A stretch of 64,000 nt of DNA from the NCBI RefSeq assembly GCF_900111145.1, contig NZ_FOIR01000001.1, positions 1,910,032-1,974,031 of the forward strand. Reading direction: 5' to 3'. Position numbers and translations under genes: made by a program. Below, in pieces: positions 43,071 to 51,461 of the stretch (within the stretch, counting starts at the first letter, position 1; each line of letters starts with the position of its first letter). The stretch comes from Roseivirga pacifica. GTDB taxonomy: Bacteria > Bacteroidota > Bacteroidia > Cytophagales > Cyclobacteriaceae. A model generated the notes under the pieces. The model was not told the DNA's origin and did no database searches. It was given only the letters and a program-made list of their open reading frames with translations.

Positions 43071-44474
43071 TTACCGTTGCTGCTCCAATTCAACTTCTAG
43101 TGGAATAATCCAATCGGCATAGGTAAAGAGCGGGAGACTGACCGTTGTAAGGTCTACATTACGATCAATTATACGTTGGTATTGGCGACCATTTAGCGAG
43201 GCATGTGCTTCTACAAACACCCCAACATCGGCTCCCATTAGTTTGTATTCTTCTTTTAAAAACTGCGCAAAATTCCAGATCATGTAGGGTTTTCCGTCCA
43301 TGTCATTTATTTGCCATGGTTCTATATAGCCCTCTAAGTTTATGCTTATTAGTTCGCCATTGGCATTGTTGCGAACAAAGAATTGTGTGGCTCCACTTTT
43401 ACTGCGGAGTTTCATGTGCCACGAATATCGGTGGCCTTCTTCCGTCCAATGTACATTGCCTGGAATAAGCCAGTGCCTCAATGGAAGAAAAGCTTGTAGC
43501 GCGACAAATGAGCTCAGGCAAATGGTTGTAAATCGGTGCCATTTAGGGTTTTGCAATTGGTTGAATGCAGCAAGGGCTTGACTGCCCATTTGTGTAGGCT
43601 TCGAGCCGAGTTTATTTAATAGTTTTCTTGGCCAATCAGGGTTGAAATAGATGGTGGTGGCAAGCATCATGAACCAAGGGAAAATGCCGATGGAGAACAT
43701 TTCGGCATTCATTAGGTGGAATAGGGTAATGATAAAGTAAGCTGGTAGTCGAGTTCGTTTGAAGAGTAGGGCTGGCACCACCAAAAGGTCTAGGAGTAAG
43801 CCGGAATATGACATAAATAGAATCATCCAATATTCGGTAAAAAACTGACCGATGATGGGGAAGTCAGTGTCGCCACTTAGCCAAAGTTTTAGCGGATAGC
43901 CTTGTAGCCAGTCGGGATTAATTTTGGCAACGGCTCCAAAGAAGTAGGGAACACCGATAAGGAATCGAACCAGCCATAAACACCAACTTTCGATAAGCGG
44001 GCTTTTTTTGTTCTTCCATAGGAGTGCATCTATGGAGAAGTAGCGATTGGCCGGTATGAAAATCAGTATAAAACTGATCAGAACAACTAGGTAAAAGTGG
44101 TTGAGGTAGCGCCCTTGTTCTAGTAAAAATGTATAGGTAAAACCTAGGAAGAAAAGTACAGTACTTATTCGGTACAAAAAACCAATGGCGATAAATACCG
44201 CCAATGTGCCTAATGCGTACCATAGCAGGTACATCCACTGTTCGGGCAATGGCTGAAAATTAAATGGTCCGTAAGAAAAATTGAAGGCTGGCTCTACCCA
44301 ATAACGGTAAATCCAGTTGTACTTAAAGTAGCGGGTAACCTCCCATAGCATAATACCGCCAAAGGCAATTCGAAAAAGTATAATGGAAGAAATGTCTACA
44401 GGGGCAAAAAGATTTTCTCTCCAGTTTTTACTCCAAAGTTCACGGAAGTCTCCCTGTAACTCAATCTTGCTCAT
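43071..44474 (-). CDS. HTTM / vitamin K-dependent gamma-carboxylase-like membrane protein
   Basis: 467 residues with about seven hydrophobic helices. The N-terminal APVDISSIILFRIAFGGIML and VPYFFGAVAKINPDWLQGYP correspond to the HTTM domain and its conserved region around the catalytic lysine (K in AVAKINPDW). A C-terminal beta domain follows (about 330-467). Human VKGC carboxylates glutamate with reduced vitamin K; bacterial homologues are widespread and mostly untested. Substrate and quinone use here are unknown. It is monocistronic, ending in a repeat-rich region. Confidence 0.8.
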   Translation of the reverse strand: MSKIELQGDFRELWSKNWRENLFAPVDISSIILFRIAFGGIMLWEVTRYFKYNWIYRYWVEPAFNFSYGPFNFQPLPEQWMYLLWYALGTLAVFIAIGFLYRISTVLFFLGFTYTFLLEQGRYLNHFYLVVLISFILIFIPANRYFSIDALLWKNKKSPLIESWCLWLVRFLIGVPYFFGAVAKINPDWLQGYPLKLWLSGDTDFPIIGQFFTEYWMILFMSYSGLLLDLLVVPALLFKRTRLPAYFIITLFHLMNAEMFSIGIFPWFMMLATTIYFNPDWPRKLLNKLGSKPTQMGSQALAAFNQLQNPKWHRFTTICLSSFVALQAFLPLRHWLIPGNVHWTEEGHRYSWHMKLRSKSGATQFFVRNNANGELISINLEGYIEPWQINDMDGKPYMIWNFAQFLKEEYKLMGADVGVFVEAHASLNGRQYQRIIDRNVDLTTVSLPLFTYADWIIPLEVELEQQR

Positions 44475-44712
44475 GTGGTTTTGGTTGGCTGGTTACGGGC
44501 TAAGATAACTCAGTTTGATAAATGTAGGAGCAGATTGCTGCGTTTATTAGGCTAAAAGGGCGTTTTCTACTAAATTTTTGGAATATGATAGTTGCGCCCG
44601 ATATTTCCCCGGAATCAGATCTTATTCAATCGTAATTTTAACCCTAGGAAATATCGTGACGCACTTAAGCCAATGTTTTGTGTTGAGAACCTATTTTACT
44701 TCTGTTCCCTAC

Positions 44713-46140
44713 TTATTTCCTATAGTCCAGAGGTGGGGTTCTGTCGCCTACAAGGGCTTCGTAAACAAAGTCATCGCCTCTTCTGCGCATAAGTTCTTCT
44801 AATGCTCGACCAGTTACCGCAGGGTCGTTAAAAATGTCGATAGCGGTTAGGGTAAGCGTTTTTGCTGCTACCAACATGCCTTTCTCTCCAATGCTCATTC
44901 CGCCTGCTGCCACGGCTTGCCAAGTGTGTGCCGAAGTGCCAGGAACCCAAGTCGCTGTTCCCAATCCCGCAGTTGGTACAAGCCAGCTTACATCGCCAAC
45001 ATCGGTAGAGCCACCAGTGCCTTTTTCGCGTACCACAAACTCCTGAACTTTAGCAGCACTCGCCAAGTCTACCTTAACATTGGGGTAGGTTTGGATGATC
45101 TTTTCAGCAAAGTCTCTTTCTTCAGGAGAGTAGTTTACACCACCCACTTTTTCCAAGTTCTTGTGCATTATGCGGGCAAGCGTTTCGTTTGGTAGCACAT
45201 TGTAAAGCCCATGAATCACCTCATAATCCATTTCTGTATTTGTGCCCATGGCCGCACCTTCAGCTGCTTTTACCACTTTGGCGAAAATTGATTTCACATT
45301 GGCTACATCAGGGTTCCTTACGTAGTAAAACACCTCTGCAAAGGCAGGTACTACATTTGGTGCCTCGCCACCTCGTGTAATTACATAATGTATTCTGGTT
45401 TCTTGCGGAACATGCTCGCGCAATAAGTTCACCATGTAGTTCATCGCCTCTACGCCATCGAGTGCAGAACGACCGCGTTCTGGGGCAGCTGCAGCATGTG
45501 AAGCCTCCCCGTAAAAGCGAAATTTTGCAGATTTGTTTGCTAGGGTAGAAGTAGCGCCCGCACTATTTCCGCTGCTCGGATGCCAGTGTAATACAGCATC
45601 TACATCGTCTAGCAATCCGGCACGAGCCATATATACTTTACCAGCACCACCTTCTTCCGCTGGTGTGCCATAAACACGGATGGTACCAGCTGTTCCAGTG
45701 GCCTCAAGCCAGTTTTTTACCTCGATACCCGCAGCCATAGATGCCGTACCAAACAAGTGGTGACCACAGGCGTGGCCTGCACCGCCCTCAGTAACGGCTT
45801 CCTTGTGGGCAACGGCTTTTTGTGATACACCGGGTAGCGCGTCAAATTCAGCCAAAATACCTATTACCGGGCCGCCAGATCCCCATTCTGCTACAAAGGC
45901 CGTAGGGATGTCTGCCACGCCCGCACGCACTTTAAAACCTGCATCGGCTAGGGTGTGCTGAAGTAGTTCGGAGCTATTGTGTTCCAAATAACCTAACTCA
46001 GGGTTCGACCAGATTTGGTGGGCAATGTCATTATAAAATGAAGCTTTGTCGTCTAAAGCTTTTAAGATGTCTTTCTCCTTTTTTTGGGCAAAAAGTGATA
46101 GCCCGCAGCATAGCAGGGTGATGGTTAGTAGTCTTTTCAT
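44713..46140 (-). CDS. secreted M20-family amidohydrolase (AbgB-like)
   Basis: About 475 residues. The start at 46140 gives the signal peptide MKRLLTITLLCCGLSLFAQ. Markers of M20/AbgB metallopeptidases: IWSNPELGYLE, GHACGHHLFGTA (metal His cluster), PAEEGGAGKVYMARAGLLDD and WHPSSGNSAG. p-Aminobenzoyl-glutamate hydrolases look like this, and the SP suggests action in the periplasm on amide-linked amino acids. No partner subunit gene is adjacent. The substrate is not decidable from sequence. Confidence 0.87.
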   Translation of the reverse strand: MKRLLTITLLCCGLSLFAQKKEKDILKALDDKASFYNDIAHQIWSNPELGYLEHNSSELLQHTLADAGFKVRAGVADIPTAFVAEWGSGGPVIGILAEFDALPGVSQKAVAHKEAVTEGGAGHACGHHLFGTASMAAGIEVKNWLEATGTAGTIRVYGTPAEEGGAGKVYMARAGLLDDVDAVLHWHPSSGNSAGATSTLANKSAKFRFYGEASHAAAAPERGRSALDGVEAMNYMVNLLREHVPQETRIHYVITRGGEAPNVVPAFAEVFYYVRNPDVANVKSIFAKVVKAAEGAAMGTNTEMDYEVIHGLYNVLPNETLARIMHKNLEKVGGVNYSPEERDFAEKIIQTYPNVKVDLASAAKVQEFVVREKGTGGSTDVGDVSWLVPTAGLGTATWVPGTSAHTWQAVAAGGMSIGEKGMLVAAKTLTLTAIDIFNDPAVTGRALEELMRRRGDDFVYEALVGDRTPPLDYRK

Positions 46141-46263
46141 AATTCGGTTTTTCAAAACGCAATTAAACGCGCTCTGAATATAATATGAAAAGAGGAAATA
46201 GTCAGAACCGTCAGTAATTCAACTCACTGAGTTTTCTATTTCCAAAAATGAATGGATTGGTAA

Positions 46264-46521
46264 TTACCTTCTACACCCCTCAACAGTCTTTTCCAAAATG
46301 CCCATCACCTTATCGGCATTCATGCCAGCCAAAGAGGCAGGGAAACCAACTTCTAAGTTAGAGATGGTTAAGCTTTGCGCAGCTGAATCATACTTGTAGT
46401 CCAGCGAAATGCCGTTTTTCGAAAGGTAGCCAGCATCGCCTTTCAATTCAATACCCTGAGATTTTAGCTTTTGCTTTAGGCAGTCGAATGCTGCAGCAGA
46501 TACGTTATCAAACTGTTTCAT
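46264..46521 (-). CDS. small conserved-looking protein of unknown function
   Basis: 85 residues with no signal or TM. Beta-alpha-beta-like pattern: KQFDNVSAAAFDCLKQKLKS, QGIELKGDAGYLSKNGISLD, AAQSLTISNLEVGFPASLAG. It overlaps the DUF4494 gene by 14 bases and is likely translated from the same message. It ends with a cysteine close to its C-terminus (GCRR). No family is recognised. Confidence 0.6.
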   Translation of the reverse strand: MKQFDNVSAAAFDCLKQKLKSQGIELKGDAGYLSKNGISLDYKYDSAAQSLTISNLEVGFPASLAGMNADKVMGILEKTVEGCRR

Positions 46522-47008
46522 CTTCCGATTCTTCTTGTTCTACTTCCGCCAAAGGCTTTAGGTTGTCAGGAATTTTTTCCTCACTGCTGTGGTGGAATAC
46601 TTCCAAGATAGGAGATTCTTTGATCTCGGGCACTGTAAATGTTACCAACATATTGTGCAGCGACTCATGGATTCTGTCGTATGCTTCGCTAATGTTTTGC
46701 GCATGAATGATCATCATGTTGGTTACTTTCTTTTCCTTACCAGAGTCACCATCGGTAAGCATATAGGTGATTTTTACTTGGTAGAAAGTGTCACCGCCCG
46801 GGTATTCAAAAACATCGATTATTTTACTTTTTGTAATGCTTGCCACCTGGAATTCACCCATTACGCGCTGCCCCATTTCCTCGTAAATACGGGCTTCAGC
46901 CTCGGTAAATGAAAGGGCGTCTGTCAAGTAAGCCTCGTTTACGTTTTTTACGCGTCCGTGCTCGTCTTCTTTTTGGTATTTTACTTTACAGGTGAACCAA
47001 GTTTTCAT
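46508..47008 (-). CDS. DUF4494 family protein
   Basis: A 166-residue cytosolic protein. WFTCKVKYQKEDEHGRVKNV, AYLTDALSFTEAEARIYEE and SITKSKIIDVFEY are the family pattern of DUF4494, widespread in Bacteroidota and of unknown function. The C-terminal 25 residues are acidic and probably disordered. It is the first gene of a pair with the 85-residue protein, which overlaps its end by 14 bases. No regulatory site is evident upstream. Confidence 0.8.
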   Translation of the reverse strand: MKTWFTCKVKYQKEDEHGRVKNVNEAYLTDALSFTEAEARIYEEMGQRVMGEFQVASITKSKIIDVFEYPGGDTFYQVKITYMLTDGDSGKEKKVTNMMIIHAQNISEAYDRIHESLHNMLVTFTVPEIKESPILEVFHHSSEEKIPDNLKPLAEVEQEESEDETV

Positions 47009-47544
47009 AATCGATTGTCTTTTTCGGACTGCGAAGTTAAAATTGATTTGTGAGAATGAAAGGGCTTTCTTTAAAACTGTTTTACCTAGTGGGTTTGTGA
47101 GCTGGTGGATTGGGAATAGGGAATTAGGGAAATGGTGAATTAGGAGATTAGGGAAATGACCAAGCGATTAGCCTTGTTTAGCGATGGACACCCTCGGTCC
47201 CAGAAGGGATGCCACAGTTTTAGTTTCTCAGACTTCCGTCTTCCGTCTTCGGTCTTCTGTCTCCCGACTCTATTTATTTTACCCTCAGTCCCTAAAGGGA
47301 TGCCCCTGTTTCAGGTTCTCCGACTTCTGTCACCCGACTTCGGTCTTCTGTCTCCCGACTCTATTTATTATCACCCTCAGTCCCTAAAGGGATGCCACTG
47401 TTTCAGGTTCTCTGACTTCTGACTTCCGTCTCCCGTCACCCGTCTCTTTACCTTCCATAACTTGTGTAGGCTGGCTGTCTTAACCCCAACTCTTCCATCT
47501 TCCGACTTCTTTTCCTAGATTCATGGGCTAAATCAAACAACACT
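47009..47544. other. 536-bp intergenic stretch holding the tandem repeat array
   Basis: No gene is supported. An imperfect run of gaattaggg-type words occupies 47095-47160, followed by the repeat array listed separately (47191-47480). Frames of 67-88 codons across the array are translations of the repeat. Confidence 0.6.
47191..47480. repeat. three tandem ~91-bp repeats
   Basis: Copies begin with CCCTC(G/A)GTCCC at 47191, 47282 and 47374, giving a period of 91-92. Each holds (C)TAAAGGGATGCC followed by a pyrimidine-rich stretch of TTCCGTC/TTCTGTC/CCCGACT words and CTATTTATT. The third copy runs on to CATAACTTGTGTAGGCTGGC. A related single copy lies at 42917-43035. No spacer-like unique sequences separate the copies, so this is not a CRISPR array. 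Confidence 0.75.
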
Positions 47545-50500
47545 ATGAGAAAACTGGTCATACTACTTTTAATTTTTTCAGCTTTTGGGTTGAAAGCTCA
47601 AGAGAATCCACAGTGGATTCGCTATCAGGTGATTTCGCCCAATGGGCAGCAAATTGCCTTTACGTACAAGGGAGACTTGTATACTGTACCAACTTCGGGT
47701 GGCAGGGCCACTCAACTTACTTTTCATAAGGCGCATGATTATATGCCGGTTTGGAGTAAGGATGGCGAGCAAATCGCTTTCGCTTCTGACAGATATGGCA
47801 ATTTTGATGTGTTTGTAATGTCGGCTAAAGGTGGTGCCGCCAAACGATTAACTTTTCATTCAAGCAACGAGTCACCGTTTAGCTTCTCTCACGATAATGC
47901 CGCTGTAATTTTCGGTACACACAGGCAAGACACCAAGGAGCACCGCCAATACCCTACGGGGTCGCAGCCTGAGCTGTACTCGGTGCCAGTGAGTGGTGGC
48001 AGAGTTGATCAAATTTTTACTATTCCTGCAGAGTATGTGCAAGTGAGCAACGATGGCAACACCATGATTTATCACGATAAAAAAGGTGGGGAGAATGAGT
48101 GGAGAAAGCACCACACATCATCAATTACTAGAGATATTTGGAAGTTCGACAAAACGACAGGTCAACATGAAATGATTGTCAAAAGAGAGGGTGAGGACCG
48201 CCAGCCAATTTTTACTGCAGACGAGCAAGGGTTTTACTACTTAAGCGAAGAGAGCGGCACTTTCAATGTGCACAAAACTACTTTTGCCAACCCTAGTCAA
48301 AATCAGCAGATCACATCTTTCGATTTACATCCTGTGCGCTTTTTGAGCGCTGCAAATGGCACATTAGCCTTTGGGTACGATGGTGAACTTTATACCATGA
48401 GAGAAGGTGGTGCCCCACAAAAGGTGAATGTGGAAATAGTAACCCAAGAAATTGACAATTCTGACAGTTTCATTACCATTAACGGTGGTGTGCGCGAAAT
48501 GGCCATTTCACCAAACGGAAAAGAAATAGCATTTGTGGCACGAGGAGAAGTATTTGTAACCTCGGTTGATGGATCGATTACCAAGCGTATTACCAACACA
48601 CCAGAGGCAGAGCGCTTTGTAACCTTTACTCCTGACGGAAAATCGGTGGTGTATGCTGCGGAAAGAGATGGTAAGTGGAGCATTTTTAAAGCTACACGTG
48701 AGCGCGAAAAGCAAGAGCCTTTCTTCTTTGCCGCCACCTTAATTAAAGAAGAGGTTTTACTAAGCAACGAGGTAGACAACTACATGCCGCAGTTTTCTCC
48801 TGACGGTAAAAAGATGGCCTATATTGCTGACCGCAGAAACTTGAAAGTGCGCGATGTTGACAGTGGCAATGAAGTAGCCCTTATGACAGAAGACGACTTG
48901 TTTCATATGCGTGATGGCGACAAGTATTTTACATGGAGTCCCGATAGTAAGTGGTTGTTGGTTGACTGGAGCAAACTATTGAACAATAGCGAAGTACTGT
49001 TGCTTTCTGCAGATGGAACGCAGCGCCATAACCTTACGCAAAGTGGTTTTTACGATTCGTCACCAAAGTGGGTGAACGAAGGGAAGCAAATGATATGGTT
49101 TAGCAACCGCAATGGTATGAAGAGCTATGCCACCAGCGGCCGTGCCCAAAGCGATGTTTACAGCATGTTCTTTACCCAAGATGCTTGGGATAAATACCAA
49201 TTGAGCGAAGAAGATTATGAGCTGATGCAGGCCATAGAGGAGGCTACCGAAGCTGAAGAAAAACCAGAAGAGCCGGCTGACGATAAAAAATCGAAAAAGA
49301 AAAAGAAGGGTAAGGAAGAGGCTGAAGAGAAAAAAGAAGAGAGCAAAGATTTAACCTTCGACTGGGAGAATATGCGAGAGCGTAAGGCGCGTTTAACCAT
49401 TCATTCATCAAACCTTGGCGATGCCGTACTTTCTAAAGACGGATCGAAGCTTTATTACCTAGCCAGCTTTGAAGGCGGACAGAACCTTTGGGTTACCGAC
49501 TTAAGAACAAGAGAAACCAAAATGGCCATTAAACTTGGTGGCTATGGCAGCTTGCAGTGGGACCCTAAAATGGAAAACCTTTATTTACTAAGCGGAGGAA
49601 GAATTGCCAAAATAAAGCCTGATTCAGGAGGTAGAGAAGGGATTTCGATTAGCGGAGAAATGCAGTTTGATGAAGTGGCTGAAAGAGATTACATGTTCAA
49701 TCATGTGTGGATCAGAACTAAGAATATCTTCTACGAGCCAACTTTCCATGGTGTAGATTGGGAATTGATGAGGACAGAATATGAGAAGTACCTACCACAT
49801 ATTGGTAATGGTTATGAGTTTGCTGAAATGCTTTCTGAAATGTTGGGCGAACTAAATGTTTCGCATGCTGGAGCCCGATACGGAACAAGTATTTCCAATG
49901 CAGATGCTACTGCTTCACTTGGAATTTTCATGGACTTCGACCACCAAGGTAATGGTATATTAATCGATGAAGTAATTCAAGGTGGTCCGCTAGATAAGGC
50001 TGACCTGAAGGTAGAAGCCGGTATGATCATTCAGAAGATTGATGGTGAGCAAATAACTCCACAAAGAGATGTGGCTAGCTACCTTAACCGCAAAGCGAAT
50101 AAATTCACTTTGCTAGAAATTACCGATGCCAATGGGGGCAAGGTGCAGCAAGTAACCATTAAGCCAATTTCTATGGGTGCTGAAAATGGCTTGTTGTATG
50201 AACGCTTTGTACGCATAAATGCTGCTGAAGTAAAAGAGAAGTCGGGTGGTAAACTAGGCTACGTGCACATTCCGGGCATGAGCGATGGCCCCTACCGAAG
50301 CATTTATGAAGAGATGATGGGTAAATACTACGAAACAGACGCTGTAATTGTAGATACCCGCTTTAATGGTGGTGGCGACTTGGTAGCCGACTTGGCCATG
50401 TTCTTTACCGGAGAGCCATTTATTACTTATGCTACTGCAGCTAAAGTAGTAGGGGGAGAGCCAACCTCTCGCTGGACAAAGCCTACCTTGGCCATGTTCA

Positions 50501-50802
50501 ACGAGTCGAACTACAGTGATGGCCACTGCTTTGCGCAGGGTTACACCGATTTGGATATTGGCACAACCTTGGGAATGCCTACGCCTGGAACTTGCTCTTT
50601 TGCGGGCTGGGAAGGTCTGCCAAGTGGAGGCTCATGGGGCGTGGTGCCAGTAAGTGCCAAAGACAAAAACGGCCGTTGGATGGAAAATCTACAGACCGAG
50701 CCAGACATTAAAGTAAAGAATATGCCAGGTACTATTGATGCAGGAAGAGATGAGCAACTGGAGCGTGCTATTCAGCAACTAATGAGCGAGACGGGGAATT
50801 AG
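47545..50802 (+). CDS. Tricorn-like S41 protease with N-terminal beta-propeller
   Basis: 1085 residues: a signal peptide (MRKLVILLLIFSAFGLKAQ), a WD/PD40-type propeller pair (about 20-560; SPNGQQIAFTYKGDLYTVPT, PVWSKDGEQIAFASDRYG and repeats), a Lys/Glu-rich linker (about 570-610), then the Tricorn core with SHAG (about 773-776, the tetrad Ser-His), a PDZ domain (about 795-880), DTRFNGGGDL (oxyanion loop) and the nucleophile serine in NYSDGHCF (about 991). These are the residues of the Tricorn tetrad, so it should be an active exported peptidase. The signal peptide makes it periplasmic, unlike archaeal Tricorn. Confidence 0.87.
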   Translation: MRKLVILLLIFSAFGLKAQENPQWIRYQVISPNGQQIAFTYKGDLYTVPTSGGRATQLTFHKAHDYMPVWSKDGEQIAFASDRYGNFDVFVMSAKGGAAKRLTFHSSNESPFSFSHDNAAVIFGTHRQDTKEHRQYPTGSQPELYSVPVSGGRVDQIFTIPAEYVQVSNDGNTMIYHDKKGGENEWRKHHTSSITRDIWKFDKTTGQHEMIVKREGEDRQPIFTADEQGFYYLSEESGTFNVHKTTFANPSQNQQITSFDLHPVRFLSAANGTLAFGYDGELYTMREGGAPQKVNVEIVTQEIDNSDSFITINGGVREMAISPNGKEIAFVARGEVFVTSVDGSITKRITNTPEAERFVTFTPDGKSVVYAAERDGKWSIFKATREREKQEPFFFAATLIKEEVLLSNEVDNYMPQFSPDGKKMAYIADRRNLKVRDVDSGNEVALMTEDDLFHMRDGDKYFTWSPDSKWLLVDWSKLLNNSEVLLLSADGTQRHNLTQSGFYDSSPKWVNEGKQMIWFSNRNGMKSYATSGRAQSDVYSMFFTQDAWDKYQLSEEDYELMQAIEEATEAEEKPEEPADDKKSKKKKKGKEEAEEKKEESKDLTFDWENMRERKARLTIHSSNLGDAVLSKDGSKLYYLASFEGGQNLWVTDLRTRETKMAIKLGGYGSLQWDPKMENLYLLSGGRIAKIKPDSGGREGISISGEMQFDEVAERDYMFNHVWIRTKNIFYEPTFHGVDWELMRTEYEKYLPHIGNGYEFAEMLSEMLGELNVSHAGARYGTSISNADATASLGIFMDFDHQGNGILIDEVIQGGPLDKADLKVEAGMIIQKIDGEQITPQRDVASYLNRKANKFTLLEITDANGGKVQQVTIKPISMGAENGLLYERFVRINAAEVKEKSGGKLGYVHIPGMSDGPYRSIYEEMMGKYYETDAVIVDTRFNGGGDLVADLAMFFTGEPFITYATAAKVVGGEPTSRWTKPTLAMFNESNYSDGHCFAQGYTDLDIGTTLGMPTPGTCSFAGWEGLPSGGSWGVVPVSAKDKNGRWMENLQTEPDIKVKNMPGTIDAGRDEQLERAIQQLMSETGN

Positions 50803-50828
50803 GGAATTGTTTTGCATAGAACATAATA

Positions 50829-50857
50829 AAAAGGGCTATCGAATAGGTAGCCCTTTT
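50829..50857. terminator. bidirectional terminator between the S41 and hydroxylase genes
   Basis: AAAAGGGCTA (50829-50838) pairs with TAGCCCTTTT (50848-50857) between converging genes (stops at 50802 and 50869). A- and T-tracts flank the stem on each side. Confidence 0.85.
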
Positions 50858-50868
50858 GTTTAACTTTT

Positions 50869-51459
50869 CTATTTAAAATGAGGGCCTGTTATCCATGCAA
50901 CCAATGACTTCCTAATTCCTGAAGTAATTGGGGTAACTCTGTGTTGAATGAATGAAGGGAAAATTACCACGGTACCCAGACTCTTTGGAGCGTTTATTTC
51001 ATTTGTATTTACCTTGAATTGTAAATCTCCACCTTCATATGATGAAGGCTCAGACAATTGAACGCTCAAACTAAGTTTTCTTGTTGAAGCTTGGCCATTA
51101 CTGAAGTCTGTGTGCCAATCAAAGAAGTCATCCGAATCGTATTGGGCTATTTGCAGTGGCTCATATATGCCTGATAAATCAAAGGCATATCGTTGCTGAT
51201 TCACCTGAATGGCTAACTGAGCAAGCTTATGAATAAAAGGAGCATATTCAGCGTCATCGGGTTCTAAAAAAGTCACAGTGGATTTTCTTAAATCAGGCAT
51301 GTCTAATCCCTCATCGGCCACTTGAGCAGCGGACTTTACTTTACTCTCATAGGCCTTAAGTATTAGTTCTACTTCATCTTTCGTGAAGTAGCTTTCTACC
51401 CAACAAGCATCCATAAACTGACTTAGCTGCGGTGGATTAAAAGGTAGTTTACCGCTCAT
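50869..51459 (-). CDS. 2-oxoglutarate/Fe(II) hydroxylase, prolyl 4-hydroxylase type
   Basis: 196 residues of the P4Hc/2OG-FeII_Oxy_3 family. The iron ligands are H116 and D118 in FDWHTDFS and H173 in SFIQHRV; the 2-oxoglutarate-binding arginine is R183 in SGIRKSLVAW. EPSSYEGGDLQF is the typical GGxL-type strand. It should hydroxylate a side chain, perhaps Pro or Lys. It lies two bases from the TPR-methyltransferase gene and is the second gene of that unit. Similar motif spacing is seen in the PKHD gene at 53384, but the two share little sequence otherwise. Confidence 0.85.
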   Translation of the reverse strand: MSGKLPFNPPQLSQFMDACWVESYFTKDEVELILKAYESKVKSAAQVADEGLDMPDLRKSTVTFLEPDDAEYAPFIHKLAQLAIQVNQQRYAFDLSGIYEPLQIAQYDSDDFFDWHTDFSNGQASTRKLSLSVQLSEPSSYEGGDLQFKVNTNEINAPKSLGTVVIFPSFIQHRVTPITSGIRKSLVAWITGPHFK

Positions 51460-51461
51460 GA

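Noticed and set aside
47156..47422. 88-codon plus-strand frame rich in Ser, Phe and Pro
   Set aside because: It is the translation of the tandem 91-bp repeats, with the same peptide repeated, not a gene.
47191..47480. possible CRISPR array
   Set aside because: The units abut without distinct spacers and the whole 91-bp unit is repeated. No cas genes are present.
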